DNA of 64,000 nt from Ricinus communis (GCF_019578655.1 NC_063259.1:7056001-7120000); one strand, 5' to 3'; counted from the stretch's first letter, positions 27,801-40,561 are shown. Translations and numbers: made by a program. The notes: generated by a model not told the origin, from the sequence alone.

Positions 27801-28918
27801 AGACGGGCAATTACACTACTTTTATGGGATTGTTTTCTGATATTCATAAATATACTTATTTACAGGGTTATTTTCTTATATTGAGAAGTATACCACTTTC
27901 ACGGGGTCATTTTCTCATATTAAATTATTAGCACTATTTATGGGGGTGTTTTCTCAAATTCATAAATATACACGTTCTACGAGGTTATTTTCTTATATTT
28001 ACAAATATACCCCATTTACGGGGTTGATTTCGCATATTATAAAATTAACTTATTTAAGGGTTGTTTTCTAATACTCACAAATATACCAAATTACGGGGTT
28101 ATTTTCTCCAAGTGATAAATATCCCCGCATTGTGGAGTTATTTTCTTATATTTATAAATATACCCCTTTTATGGGGTTGTTTTCTCATACTCACAAATAT
28201 ACTAAAATTACGGGGTTATTTTCTCATATTCATAAATGTCACTATATTACGGGGTTGTTTTCTCATATTATAAAATTAATCCATTTAAGGGGTTGTTGTC
28301 TCATCCTCACAAATATACCATAATTACGGGGTTATTTATATATTCCTCTTACGGGGTTGTTTTCTCATATTAAAAAATTTACCCCTTCTACGAGATTATT
28401 TTCTTAAACTCGCAATTATATTACTTTTACGGGATTGTTTTCTCAGATTCATAAATTTACTTATTTTACAAGATAATTTTCTTATATTGATAGATATAGC
28501 ACTTTTATGGAGTCGTTTTCTCATATTAAATTATTAGCACTATTATAGAGTTGTTTTTCAAATTGATAAATATACATGTTTTACGGAATTATTTTCTTAT
28601 ATTGACAAATATACTCCTTTTACGGGGTTGTCTTCTCATATTATAGAATTAATCCATTTAAGTTGTTGTTTTCTCATACTCACAAATATACTAAAATTAC
28701 GGGTTTTTTTTTTCAGATTCATAAATATCACCGTATTATGGGATTGTTCTCTAATATTAATAAATATACCACTCTTACAGGGTTGTTTTCTTAGACTTGC
28801 AATTACACTACTTTTACGGGGTTGTTTTCTGAGACTCATAGATATACACGTTTTATGGGGTTTTTTTATATTGATAAATATATCACTTTTACGGATCCAT
28901 TTTTTCATATTAAATTAT

Positions 28919-29795
28919 TAGCACTATTATGGGGTTACTTTTTCAAATTGATAAATATACACGTTTTACAGAGTTATTTTCTTATATTGACAAATATACT
29001 CTTTTACGGAGTTGTTTTCTCATATTATCAAATTAACCCATTTAAGGGATTGTTTTCTTAAAACTCACATATATTCTAAAATTACGGAGTTATTTTCTCT
29101 GACTGATAAATATCCCCGTATTGCAGGGTTATTTTATAATATTTATAAATATACCACTCTTATGGGGTTATTTTCTTATATTAAAAAATTTACTCTAAAT
29201 TTACCCCTTCTACGAAGCCGTTCTTCTTAGACTCGCAATTACACTACTTTTACGGGGTTGTTTTATTAGATTCATAAATATATACGCTTTACGAGGTTAT
29301 TTTTTTATATTGATAAATATACCACTTTTACGGATTCACTTTTTCATATTAAATTATTAGCACTATTATGGTGTTGTTTTTTTAAATTGATAAATATACA
29401 CGTTTTACAGAGTTATTTTCTTATATTGACAAATATACACTTTTACGGAGTTGTTTTCTCATATTATCAAATTAACCCATTTAAGGGGTTGTTTTCTTAA
29501 ACTCACATATATTCCAAAATTACGGAGTTATTTTCTCCGACTGATAAATATCCCGGTATTGTAGGATTATTTTCTAATATTTATAAATATACCACTCTTA
29601 CGGGGTTATTTTCTCATATTAATAAATTTACCCTAAATTTACCCTTTCTACGGAGACGTTTTCTTAGACTCGCAATTACACTACTTTTACGGGATTGTTT
29701 TATTAGATTCATAAATATATATGTTTTACGAAGTTATTTTCTTATATTGATAAATATACCACTTTTACGGATCCATTTTTTCATATTAAATTATT
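28919..29795 (+). repeat. HOR variant of about 438 bp
   Basis: Two successive HORs measure about 439 and 437 bp instead of 427. Both contain an extra 11-12 bp in the type 7 monomer, where TAAATTTACC is doubled (near 29193 and 29632). They also share TATTATCAAATTAACCC in type 3, a type 4 monomer with CTCACATATATTC, and TTACGGATYCA before type 11. The extra bases break the 13-codon register. Confidence 0.8.
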
Positions 29796-31501
29796 AGCAC
29801 TATTATGGGGTTGTTTTTTCAAATTGATAAATATACACGTTTTACAGAGTTATTTTCTTATATTGACAAATATACCCTTTTACGGGTTGTTTTCTCATAT
29901 TATCAAATTAACCCATTTAAGGGGTTGTTTTCTCATACTCACTAATATACCAAAATGACGGGGTTATCTTCTCCAATTAATAAATATCCCCATATTATGA
30001 GGTTGTTTTCTAATATTTATAAATATATCCCTCTTGCGGGCTTGTTTTCTCATATTAAAAAATTTACTCCTTCTACGAAGCCATTTTCCTAGACTCGCAA
30101 TTATACTACTTTTACGGGGTTGTTTTCACTGATACATAAATATACATGTTTTACAAAGTTATTTTTTTAACATTGATAAATATACCACTTTTACGGGGTC
30201 GTTTTCTCATATTAAATTATTAGCACTTTTATGGGGTTGTTTTCTCAAATTGATAAATTTACATGTTTTACGGGGTTATGTTGTTATATTGACAAATATA
30301 CTCCTTTTATGGGGTTTTATTTCTCATATTATAAAATTAATCCAATTAAGGGGTTGTTTTCTCATACTCACAAATATACCGCAATTACGGGGTTATTTTC
30401 TCAGATTGACAAATATCACCATATTACGGGGTTGTTTTCTAATATTTATAAATATACCCCTCTTACGGGGTTGTTATCTTATATTAAAAAATTTACCCCT
30501 TTTACGAGGTTGTTTTCTTAGACTCGCAATTACACTACTTTTACGGGGTTGTCTTTTCATATTTATAAATATACACCTTTTACGGAGTTATTTTCTTAAT
30601 ATTGATATATATACCACTTTTACGGGGTCATTTTCTCATATTAACTTATTAGCACTATTATGGGATTATTTTCTCAAATTCATAAATATAAATGTTTTAC
30701 GGGGTTATTTTCTTGTAATGACAAATATACCCGTTTTACGGGGTTATTTTCTCATATTATAAAATTAACCCATTTAAGGGGTTGTGTTCTCATACTCACA
30801 AATATACCAAAATTACGGGGTTATTTTCTCTGATTGATAAATATCCCCGTATTACGGGGTTGTTTTCTAATATTTATAAATATACCCCTCTTACAGTATT
30901 GTTTTCTCAAATTAAAAACTTTACCCCTTCTACGAGGCTGTTTTCTTAGGCGGTACACTACTTTTACGGGTTGTTTTGTCAGATTCATAAATATACACGT
31001 TTTACTAGGTTATTTACTTGCATTGATAAATATACCACTTTTACGGGGTTTTTTCCTAATATTAAATTATTAGCACTATTATGGGGTTGTTTTCTCAAAT
31101 TGATAAATATACACGTTTTACGAAGTTATTTTCTTATATTGACAAATATACCCCTTTACGGGGTTGTTTACTCATATTATCAAATGAACCCGTTTAAGGG
31201 GTTATTTTCTCATACTCACAAATGTACCAAAATTACGGGGTTCTTTTCTCAGATTCACAAATATCACCGTATTACGAGGTTGTTCTCTAATATTTATAAA
31301 TATACCCCTCTTACGGGTTGTTATCTCATATTAAAAAATTTACCTCTTCTACGAAGCCGTTTTCTTAGACTTGCAATTACACTACTTTTACGGGGTTGTA
31401 TTCTCAAATTCATAAATATACACGTTTTACGTGGTTATTTTCTTATATTGATAAATATACCACTTTTACGGGGTCGTTTTCTCATATTAAATTATTAGCA
31501 C

Positions 31502-33016
31502 TGTCACGACCCGACCTGTGGGCCGTGACCGGTACTAGGGTATGGTTAAGGTTAATTGTGAATTAGTGCTTTGGATTGAGTCCGAATTTCAATTTAATTG
31601 AATTAGTAAATGGTCAGTCTTACTACGGGATTCAATGGCCTTACGCCTGCCCATTCCCTAGTCGAGTCGGAAAAATAGTGAAGTCTTGGGGACCCAACTC
31701 CCGTTAAAATAAATTGCTGAAATATTTGATGTGTTTTCTAGCAGGTCCTGGACCGGTTATATGGGGGCTGAATTTTTGTTAATTAGGGGAGGTTCTACTG
31801 AATTTTCGATAGGATTCTTCCGAGTCGTGATTCTCAGACAGTCAGTCCTAGGAGTCTAGACCTAGAGTTAATTGTCAAAAATGTTTCAATGTTATTGATT
31901 AAATTGTTTTCCGTGATTAGATAATCCGTCAGTTCAGCTCACTCCACCCGAGGCATCGGAGCAGAGCTAGGAGGTCGTCAGATCTCTGAGTTAAAGTCAT
32001 ATATCTGCTTACGTGTGTCATTCTAACATTATTACGTAAATCTACGATTAATATTTTAATTATTTAATTATTTACTGTTTATATATGTTTCATTTTCTGC
32101 ATTATGATTTTATTGATTTCGTGTTGACTCGGGATGAGAAGATTATAGAACATGCTATTTGATGAGTTGCACCAAGACCGTGTGCGCACCGGTAGGAATC
32201 TGAGATAGATAGTAAAAGGGTAAATTTTAAAAGGGTAAATTTAGGACTTGCCCTAGTTGAGCATTGCTCTCTAGACGCCGGCTTATTTGGAAACCTAAGT
32301 GATCATACTGGACTTAAGGACCCTAGTCGAGCTTCACTCTCTGGGCGCCAGTCTTATTGGAGTAAGAAAGTTGAAAGGCTAAGACTGATAGTGATAATTA
32401 AGTGTCCGGACTGAAGTTAAGGACCCTGGTTCAATTTCACTCTCTCAGCGGCAGTTCTGTTAGAATGAGAGAGTCGAGATGTTAGTATTGGATTTAGAAT
32501 TCTGTTGAGGTACTCTGTCCCATCGTATGAAATAAAAATTTATTTTATTTTATTTTGCAGAAGCATAGCATGAAATGCATATTTTATTTTAATTAAACAA
32601 ATGTTTTATTAAAGTTTAACTCACTCTCGAGACTGACAGTCTCAATTTCACTGTTTTTCAGGTGATTGTTAGTCTTTCCGCAGTTCTTATCTAGCAACCC
32701 GACTCTTTCATCATCGGGTTGATGTAATTGATTTTGGTATGTTTGACTTGTAAAATTTTAGATTCTCCGTAGTAGAAATTTTAGACTTATCAGTTGTAAT
32801 TTTATGTAAATTTAGGTCTTGCCTAATTATGCTGGCAGACCGAATTAAATATGTAGGATCTGATGGTTAAGGTTAATTGTGAATCAGTAGTTTGGATTGA
32901 GTCCGAATTTCAATTTGATTGAGTTAATAAATGGTCAAGCTTATTACAAGATTCGGTGGCCTTACGCCTACCCATTCCCTAGTGCCGGTCACGGGCCCAC
33001 AGGTCGGGTCGTGACA
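31502..33016 (+). repeat. First LTR-like half of element C
   Basis: It starts with the inverted cap, continues with about 120 bp (to the CCATTCCCTAG near 31661) that duplicate the terminal part of the LTR, then carries a full copy of the LTR 3' part ending GGTCGGGTCGTGACA. Compared with the junction between the two halves, about 66 bp (LTR terminus plus PBS) are missing at 31661. It holds three units of the CTGGTCGAGCATTGCTCTC-type minisatellite (32251-32460) and the GAGACTGACAGTCTC palindrome at 32629-32643. Confidence 0.75.
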
Positions 33017-33020
33017 AAGT

Positions 33021-33033
33021 TGGTATCAGAGCC
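33021..33033 (+). other. Primer-binding site in element C (tRNA-Met type)
   Basis: TGGTATCAGAGCC starts 5 bp after the LTR terminus TCGTGACA. TGGTATCAGAGC is the common initiator-tRNA-Met-complementary PBS of plant LTR retrotransposons. It fixes the orientation of the LTR family: the TCGTGACA end is the 3' end of the LTR, and the interior lies to its right. Confidence 0.9.
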
Positions 33034-34479
33034 AGGTTTGTGGCGAAGTCGGGAAAAATAGTGAAGTCTTGGGGACCCGACTCCCATTAAAATAAATTGT
33101 TAAAATATTTGAAGTGTTTTCTGGCAGGTCTTGGACCCGTTATACGGGGGGTAAATGTCCGTATATTAGGGGAGGTTCTGCCGAATTTTCGGTAGAATTA
33201 TTCCGAGTCGAGAGTCTTAGACAGTCAGTCCTAGGAGTCTAGACCTAGAGTTAATTGTCAAATGTTTCAATGTTATTGATTAAATTGTTTTCCGTGATTA
33301 GATAATCCGTCAGTTCGGCTCGTTCCACCCGAGGAATCAGAGCAGAGCTAGGAGGTCATCAGATCTGTGAGTTAAAGTCATATATCTGCTTACGTGTGTC
33401 ATTCTATGATTTTTACGTGATATCTACGATTAGTATTTTAGTTATTTAGTTATTTACTGTTTGTATATGTTTCATTTTCTGCATTATGATTTTATTGTTT
33501 TCGTGTTGACTCGGGACAGGACGGTTGTAGAACATGCTATTTGATGAGTTGCATCAGGACTGTGTGCACACCGGTGGGAATCTGAGATAGATAGTAAAAA
33601 GGGTAAATTTTAAAAGGGTAAATTTAGGACTTTCCCTGGTCGAGCATTGCTATCTGGGCTGAGTAGAGTGAGTTTGCCGGAGTAAAGGTCTCTGGTTGAA
33701 CATTGCTCTCTGGGCGTCGGCTTATTTGGAAACCTAAGTGACTAGACTGGACTTAAGGACCTTGGTCGAGCTTCGCTCTCTAGGCGCCAATCTTATTGGA
33801 GAAAGAGAACCGAAAGGCTAAGACTGATAGTGATAATTAAGTGCCTGGACTGGAGTTAAGGACCCTAGTCGAGCTTCGCTCTCTAGGCGCCAGTTCTGTT
33901 AGAATGAGAAAGTCGAGATGTTAGTGTTGGGTTTAGGGTTCTGCTAAGGTACCCTATCCCGTGGTATGAAATAAAAATTTATTTTATTTTATTTTGCAGA
34001 AGTATAGCACATGCATATTTTATTTTAGTTAAACAAATATTTTATTGAAGTTTTATATTTTATTTTGGATATATGATTTTAACTCACTCTCGAGACTCAC
34101 AGTCTCAATTTCACTATATTTCAGGTGATTGTTAATCTTCCCGTAGTTCTTATCTAGCAACCCGACTCCTTCATCATCGAGTTGATGTAATTGATTTTGG
34201 TATGTTTGATTTATAAAGTTTTAGATTCTCTGCAATAGAAATTTTAGACTTATCAGTTGTAATTTTATGTAAATTTAGCTCTTGTTTAATTATGCTGGCA
34301 GACCGAATTAAATATATAGGATTTGATGGTTAAGGTTAATTGCGAATCAGTGCTTTGGATTAAGTTCGAATTTCAATTTGATTGAGTTAGTAAATGGCCA
34401 GCCTTACTACGGGATTCGATGGCCTTATGCCTACCCATTCTCTAGTGCCGGTCACGGGACCACAGGTCGGGTTGTGACA
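33034..34479 (+). repeat. Second LTR-like half of element C
   Basis: Begins GTTTGTGGCGAAGTCGGG and then follows the first half at an offset of about 1382 bp. It has four minisatellite units (33636-33890) and a GAGACTCACAGTCTC form of the palindrome near 34100. It ends TTGTGACA (34479), where the first half has TCGTGACA, a CpG-type change. Confidence 0.75.
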
Positions 34480-35537
34480 AGCACTATTATGGGGTTGTTT
34501 CGTAAATTGATAAATATACATGTTTTATGGCGTTATTTTCTTATATTGACAAATATACCCTTTTACGGGGTTGTTTTCTCATATTATAAAATTAACCCAT
34601 TTAAGGGTTTTTTTTCTCATACTCACAAATATACCAAAATTACATGGTTATTTTCTCATATTCACAAATATCATCGTATTACGGGGTTATTCTCTAATAT
34701 TTATAAATATACCCCTTTACGGGGTTATTTTTTATATTAAAAAATTTACCCCTTCTATGAGGCTGTTTTTTTAGACTCCCAATAACACTACTTTTACGGG
34801 GTTGTTTTCTCAGATTCATAAATATACACGTCTTACGGGGTTATTTTCTTACATTGATACATATGCCACTTTTATAGGGTCATTTTATCATATTAAATTT
34901 TATCACTATTATGGGATTATTTTCATAAAGTGATAAATATACACATTTACGGAGTTATTTTCTTATATTGAAAAACATACCCATTTTACGGAGTTGTTTT
35001 CTCATATTATAAAATTAACCCATTCAAGGATTTATTTTTCATACTATCAAATATACCAAAATTACGAGGTTATTTTCTCCAATTGATAAAAATCCTCATA
35101 TTACGGGGTTGTTTTCTAATATTTATAAATAAACCCCTTTTATGGGGTTATTTTCTCATATTATAAAATTAGAGGTTATTTTCTTATACGCACAAATATA
35201 CTATAATTACGGGGTTATTTTCTCAGATTCATAAATATTCCCGCATTACGGGGTTGTTATCTCATATTAAAAAGTTTACCCCTTCTACGAGACTCTTCTC
35301 TTAGACTGGCAATTACACTACTTTTACAGGGTTGTTTTTAAATATTCATAAATATACACCTTTTATGGAGTTATTTTCTTAATATTGATAAATATACCAC
35401 TTTTATGGGGTCGTTTTCTCATATTAAATTATTAGCACTATTATAGGGTTATTTTCTCAAATTTATAAATATACACGTTTCACGGGGCTATTTAAAGGGT
35501 TGTTTTTTCATACTCACAAATATACCAAGATTACGGG
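34480..35537 (+). repeat. 39-bp satellite array, segment 4
   Basis: About 1.06 kb of satellite between elements C and A. It starts with the right copy of C's AGCAC target duplication, inside type 11, and ends with the left copy (ACGGG) of A's duplication, at a monomer boundary. The orientation is the same as in the other segments. Confidence 0.95.
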
Positions 35538-36204
35538 TGTAACACCCCGAATTTTTATATATTTAATAATGAGTTTTTATTTAAGTTAATTTTAGCTTCA
35601 TTATTATTGGGTTTAATTTGAAATGATTTAATGAAAAATTTAATATTGATCAAATAAATGAGTTATTTTCTATACCCAATTAGTTTGAAATTTTAAGAAA
35701 TTATTCAAGTAAATTATTTGAGAAATGATTATATTTTGGCTATTCAAATTTTCCCAAATGCATATTTATATAAGTAAAATTATATATTGGAAAATTTTGG
35801 AAGAAATTATAAAGGATGTTTTTATAAAAGAATTTTGGGAAAATTGGTATTATAATTGATTAGTAGTATTAAATTTTAAGTTGGAATTTGATTATTTAAT
35901 TTAATTGTGTTAGGACTAAATTGGAAATTTATTTTGGAATAAGGATTAAAAGTATAATTTTATTTTTATGGGGTTTTAATGGAAATTTGTGAGCTTGGTA
36001 TTTTTGTAAATAAATATGTTGGTCAGGGGTATTTTTGTAATTGTGTATTTTCAATAATTCGGTTTTGGCCCAAATTAAATAGTTAAGGGCTTAATTGAAA
36101 GGCTAAAAAGAAGTTTGGTGGTTAAATTGGAATTCTGCGGGATGAAATTGTAAGTAATTAAGAAAGTTGAGGGACCAAATTGCAATAAGGAAAAGTTTGG
36201 GGGC

Positions 36205-36696
36205 CTAATGTCGATATTGAAAGGAAAGAAATCGGGGAAGAAGAAAGGAGGAGAGAGAGAGAGAGTGCGGCACCGGGAAGAGAGAGAAGGGGACGCTGCA
36301 GCGCCGGTGGCAACCGTCGGGGCGGAGAATCGGCCGACGGCCAATGGCCCGGTGGAAGAGCCGGCTTCCGGCGTTGTTGGCGGCCAAGTTGGGTGGCGAT
36401 CGGCTCCTCTCGGCGAGGGCTCTCTTCTGGCAGCAGTGGCGACGCCTGGGGTGGCCGGAGTTGCAAGATCCGGCAAAGTGAAACTTAGAGTGGCAGCCGC
36501 ATTTTTGGGCTTTTCCGGCGAGCTCCGGCGGAGGATGGATGATCGGAGGATGTATCCCGACTCTCCTCATCTCAAGCTTCGTGATGGCACCGGTTTCGTG
36601 GCGATCGGGCTTCGTTTGCAAATCGACGGTCGTGATCGTCCGCAAATCTCTCCAGATGATCGGGTGTCAGATCGGAAAATCGGAAGCGGGGATCGT
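36205..36696 (+). other. GC-rich stretch of LTR A with open frames on both strands
   Basis: About 490 bp much richer in G and C than all around it, opening with a GA-rich tract (36239-36264). Several frames stay open on both strands, simply because GC-rich DNA has few stops. The plus frame from ATG at 36208 runs into the nested element B and ends at 36831, so the frame as it stands is chimeric. Copies in B and D have shifted frames relative to it, which argues against conserved coding. It may be the transcribed part of the LTR; this is not shown by the sequence. Confidence 0.6.
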
Positions 36697-39630
36697 TGTC
36701 ACGACCCCACCCGTGGGCCCGTGACCGGCACTAGGGAATGGGTAGGCTTAAGGCCACCGAAACCCGTAGTAAGCCTGACACTCACTGATTTAAACAAATC
36801 TCATCTCAAATTAATATTATTAAAGCCATAATTTAACTTAATAGTTACACTTTACAAAATTACTTCGGTCTACCAGAAAAACTAGGCGAGACCCGAAGCT
36901 CAGAAAATTTACAACTGATACATTTACTATTACTACTGCGGAGAATCTAAGATTTACCAATTTACATACCAAATCAAATACATCACTCAATGATGAAGGA
37001 GTCAGTTCTTGAATAAGAGTCGCGGAGAACTAACGATCACGAATCTGAAAAAACATAAATGGAGACCGGTCACCGAGTGAGTTAAAATCAAATAATCTAG
37101 GGACTATTGCTTCTTCTCAGAAAACATAGATTATTCAAATCAGTATATCAAACCATACTATAATCATACCCTACTATTTCCTTCACATAAAATATTAATC
37201 ATTCGAATCAATATATCAACCATGCACGTAAATACAAATCACATTATAATCAAATACCATAATAAATAAATAAATAAAAATATATATTTACTTTTACAGG
37301 ACGAGTGGCTCGGTAGAACCCTAAACCCCAAATTTCTAGTAGCCTTTCGGCTCTCTTAATCTAACAGGTCTGGCGCCCAGAGAGCAAGCTCGATCAGGGT
37401 CCTTACCTCCAGCCTGAACACTTGAATTCCAAATAAGCCGGCGCCCAGAGAGCATCGCTCGATCAGGGACCTTAACTCCGGCAATCAACTGAACTCAGCC
37501 CAGAGAGCAATGCTCGATCAGGGCAGACAAATCCATAATAATCTTATATCCATGATCATTACCGGTGCGCACGCGGTCCTGATGTAACCCATCAGGCGGC
37601 ATGTTCTACAAGCCACATTTCCCAAATCGCAATCACCACATTTAATAAATATCATTGTCTAATGAAATCATTCAACACTTATCGAAATAAAGATTAAAAA
37701 TTTAGGATAAGGCAACGTGCAATTCGTGTCGACAGAATAATAATATTTGTATTATTATAGTGTTACTAATAATAATATTTATATTATTTTCAATAATTAA
37801 TAGTCCAGTGAAATTATTTACGTTGCGATACTAATAACCATATTATGCATAAACTTTCAAAATAGCATATTAAATCAGACTTAGCAATAGTGCAATGATT
37901 AAATGACTTTAACTCACAGGATTGGGCGACCTCCTAGCTCTGCTCCGGTGCCTCGGTTGGAGCGAGCCGAACAGACAGATCATCTAATCACGGAAAACAA
38001 TTTATCAATACGCTGAGACAATCCATCATTAATCCTAGGTCTAGACTCCTAGGACTGACTGTCTAAGAATCTCGACTCGGAAAAATTCTACCAAAAATCC
38101 GGCAGAACCTCCCCTACAACACGAACATTACCCCCCGTAAAAACGGGTCCAGGACCTGCCAGAAGGACACTTCCAATATCCAACAATTTAATCAACGGGA
38201 GTCGGGTCCCCAAACTTCACTATTTCCTGACCCCGCCACACAGCACAAAATACGAGGCAGGCAAACTGACAGACAAATATTTATGACTCACAAATATCAT
38301 CAAGTACTCAATATAATCCAATAGACACAATTAAACCAAGAATTTCTAAAATTAACGGGCCAAAGATAATTACCGAGACGCTCGATCGCTCGGTCGACTC
38401 GCCTCCAGCCGCCGGAGTCCGATCGACGATCCGAACACACCATCGAACTCACAACGACGCGCTGAAGACGATCCCCGCTTCCGATTTTCCGATCTGACAC
38501 CCGATCATCTGGAGAGATTTGCGGACGATCTCGACCGTCGATTCGCAAACGAAGCCCGATCGCCATGAAACCAGTGCCATCGCGAAGCTTGAGCTGAGGA
38601 GAGTCGGGATACGTCCTCCGATCGTCCATCCGCCGCCGGAGCTCGCCGGAAAAGCTCAAAAACGCGGCTGCCTCCACTTCGCTGGAACTCTCTCATCCGG
38701 CCACCAAAACCGACGCCGCTGCCGCCAAAAGGAAGCTCTCTCCAAGGGGAGCCGATCGCCACCAAGATCGGCCGGAAACGGCCTTCGAAAGCCGCTGCCA
38801 CACGTCGCGCGATTCCGCTACCACGCCGCCATTACTGCCGCTGGCCTGACGCCAAGCGGCCGCCACCTCGGCCTCCTTCTTCTCGCGCGGCGCCCACTTT
38901 TTCTCTCTCCTCCTCTCTTCTTCCCCGATTTCCATTCCTTTCAATATCGACATTAGGCCCCCAAACTTTTCCTTATTACAATTTGGTCCCTCAACTTTCT
39001 TAATTACTTACAATTTCATCCTGCAGAATTCCAATTTGACCCCCAAACTTCGTTTTAGCCTTTCAATTAAGCCCCTAACTATTTAATTTGGGCCAAATCC
39101 GAATTATTGAATATACACAATTACAAAAATACCCCTGACCGACATATTTATTTACAAAAATACCAAGCTCACAAATTTCCATTAAAACCCCATAAAAATA
39201 ACATTATACTTTCAATCCTTATTCCAAAATAAATTTCCAATTTAGTCCTAACACATAATTAAATTAAATAATCAAATTCCAACTTAAAATTTAATACTAC
39301 TAATCAATTATAATACCAATTTTCCCAAAATTATTTTATAAAAACATCCTTTATAATTTCTTCCAAAATTTTTCAATATATAATTTTACTTATATAAATA
39401 TGCATTTGGGAAAATTTTGAATAACCAAAATATAATCATTTCTCAAATAATTTACTTGAATAATTTCTTAAAATTTCAAACTAATTGGGTATAGAAAATA
39501 ACTCATTTATTTGATTAATATTAAATTTTTCATTAAATCATTTCAAATTAAACCCAATAAAAATAAAGCTAAAATTAACTTAAATAAAAAACTCATTATT
39601 AAATATATAAAAAAAATTTCGGGTGTTACA
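36697..39630 (-). mobile_element. Solo LTR B, nested in A in reverse orientation
   Basis: Read on the plus strand it starts TGTCACGACCCCACCCGTGG and ends GGGTGTTACA, the reverse complement of the A-type LTR. It is 2934 bp and is flanked by a perfect 5-bp duplication ATCGT (36692-36696 and 39631-39635) made from A's own sequence; B's copy of the same region shows the uninterrupted target. It has three minisatellite units (37375-37525) and the GC-rich stretch at about 38390-38960. No pol and no PBS are present. The palindrome GAGACTGACAGTCTC is degraded here (GGAGACCGGTCACC near 37060). It is younger than A by position. Confidence 0.9.
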
Positions 39631-40561
39631 ATCGTCGTCAGCGCGTCGTTGTGAGTCCGATGGTGTGTCCAGATCGTTGATCGGACTCCGGCGGCTGGAG
39701 GCGAGTCGACCGAGCGTCTCGGTAATTTTCTCTGGCCGTTGATCTTAGAAATCCTTGATTTTAAATTTGTGTCTATTGGATTATATTGAGTATTTGATGA
39801 TTTTTATGAGTCAAAAATATTTGTCCTCGGTTGGCTGCCATAGTCGTATTTTGTCTTTGTGTGGCGGAGTCGGAAATAGTGAAGTTTGGGGACCCGACTC
39901 CGTTGTTTAAATTGTTGGATATTTGGAGTGTTTTTCCGGCAGTCCTGGACCCGCTTTTACGGGGGGTAATGTTCGTGTTGTAGGGGAGGTTCTCACGGAT
40001 TTTCGGTAGAATTCTCCGAGTCGAGATTCTTAGGCGATCCTAGGAGTCTAGTCCTAGGATTAATGATCGATTGTTTCAGCATTTTGATAAATTGTTTTCC
40101 GTGATTAGATAATCTGTCTGTTCGGCTCGCTCCAACCGAGGCACCGGAGCAGAGCTAGGAGGTCGCCAAACCTGTGAGTTAAAGTCATTTAATCTTTGCG
40201 CTATTGCTAGTCTGATTTTAATATGCTATTTAGAATTTGTGCTTAATATGATTATTAGTATCGCAAAATAAATGATTTCACTTGATTATTAATATTTGAA
40301 ATAATATAAATATTATTATTAGTATGTTATAATAAGACAAACGTTATTATTTTTCCCCTCACAAATTGCACGTTGTTTTACCTTAAATCTTTAATCTTTA
40401 ATTCGATATGTGTTAGTTGAGTTCATCAGATAATGATATTTATTATATGTGATGATTGTGTCTTGGAAAACGTGGCTTGTAGAACATGCCGCCTGATGGG
40501 TTACATCAGGACCGCGTGCGCACCGGTAATGATCATGGACATGTAATAAGATTTTCATGGG

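Larger units (their letters stand above)
23436..31501 (+). repeat. 39-bp satellite array, segment 3
   Basis: Satellite resumes after the gap inside a type 9 monomer and runs without foreign insertion to element C. HORs in the last kilobases are regular (type 11 near 28919, 29358, 29795, 31071 and 31496). Local variants include a type 5 monomer with ATTTTTATGAGGTTCAT (24.69 and 27.37 kb), a type 7 monomer reading ATTAATAAATTTACCCC (24.35, 25.05 and 27.77 kb), and 438-bp HORs at 28.9-29.8 kb. A disturbed patch with extra bases lies near 25.79-25.86 kb. No gene is visible. Confidence 0.95.
31502..34479 (+). mobile_element. Element C: rearranged LTR-derived element with inverted ends and internal PBS
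   Basis: A 2978-bp insertion flanked by a perfect AGCAC duplication (31497-31501 and 34480-34484). The left end (TGTCACGACCCGACCTGTGG and on to ACTAGGG, about 39 bp) is an inverted copy of the right end, which closes GGTCGGGTTGTGACA. Inside are two direct copies of the 3' part of the LTR seen in A, B and D, one ending at 33016 and one at 34479, separated by a primer-binding site. The LTR 5' part (TGTAACACCC start and GC-rich stretch) is absent. No coding region is visible. It could be a full but tiny LTR-PBS-LTR element or a rearranged derivative. Because the target duplication sits outside the inverted ends, the rearranged form probably integrated as such. Confidence 0.8.

Noticed and set aside
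33021..33033. Part of a tRNA-Met gene.
   Set aside because: Only the 12-13 bases complementary to the tRNA 3' end are present; there is no tRNA body.
36208..36831. A 207-codon plus frame with basic, serine-poor composition.
   Set aside because: It crosses from LTR A into nested LTR B, and the related copies in B and D are frameshifted. It is a chimera of repeat DNA.
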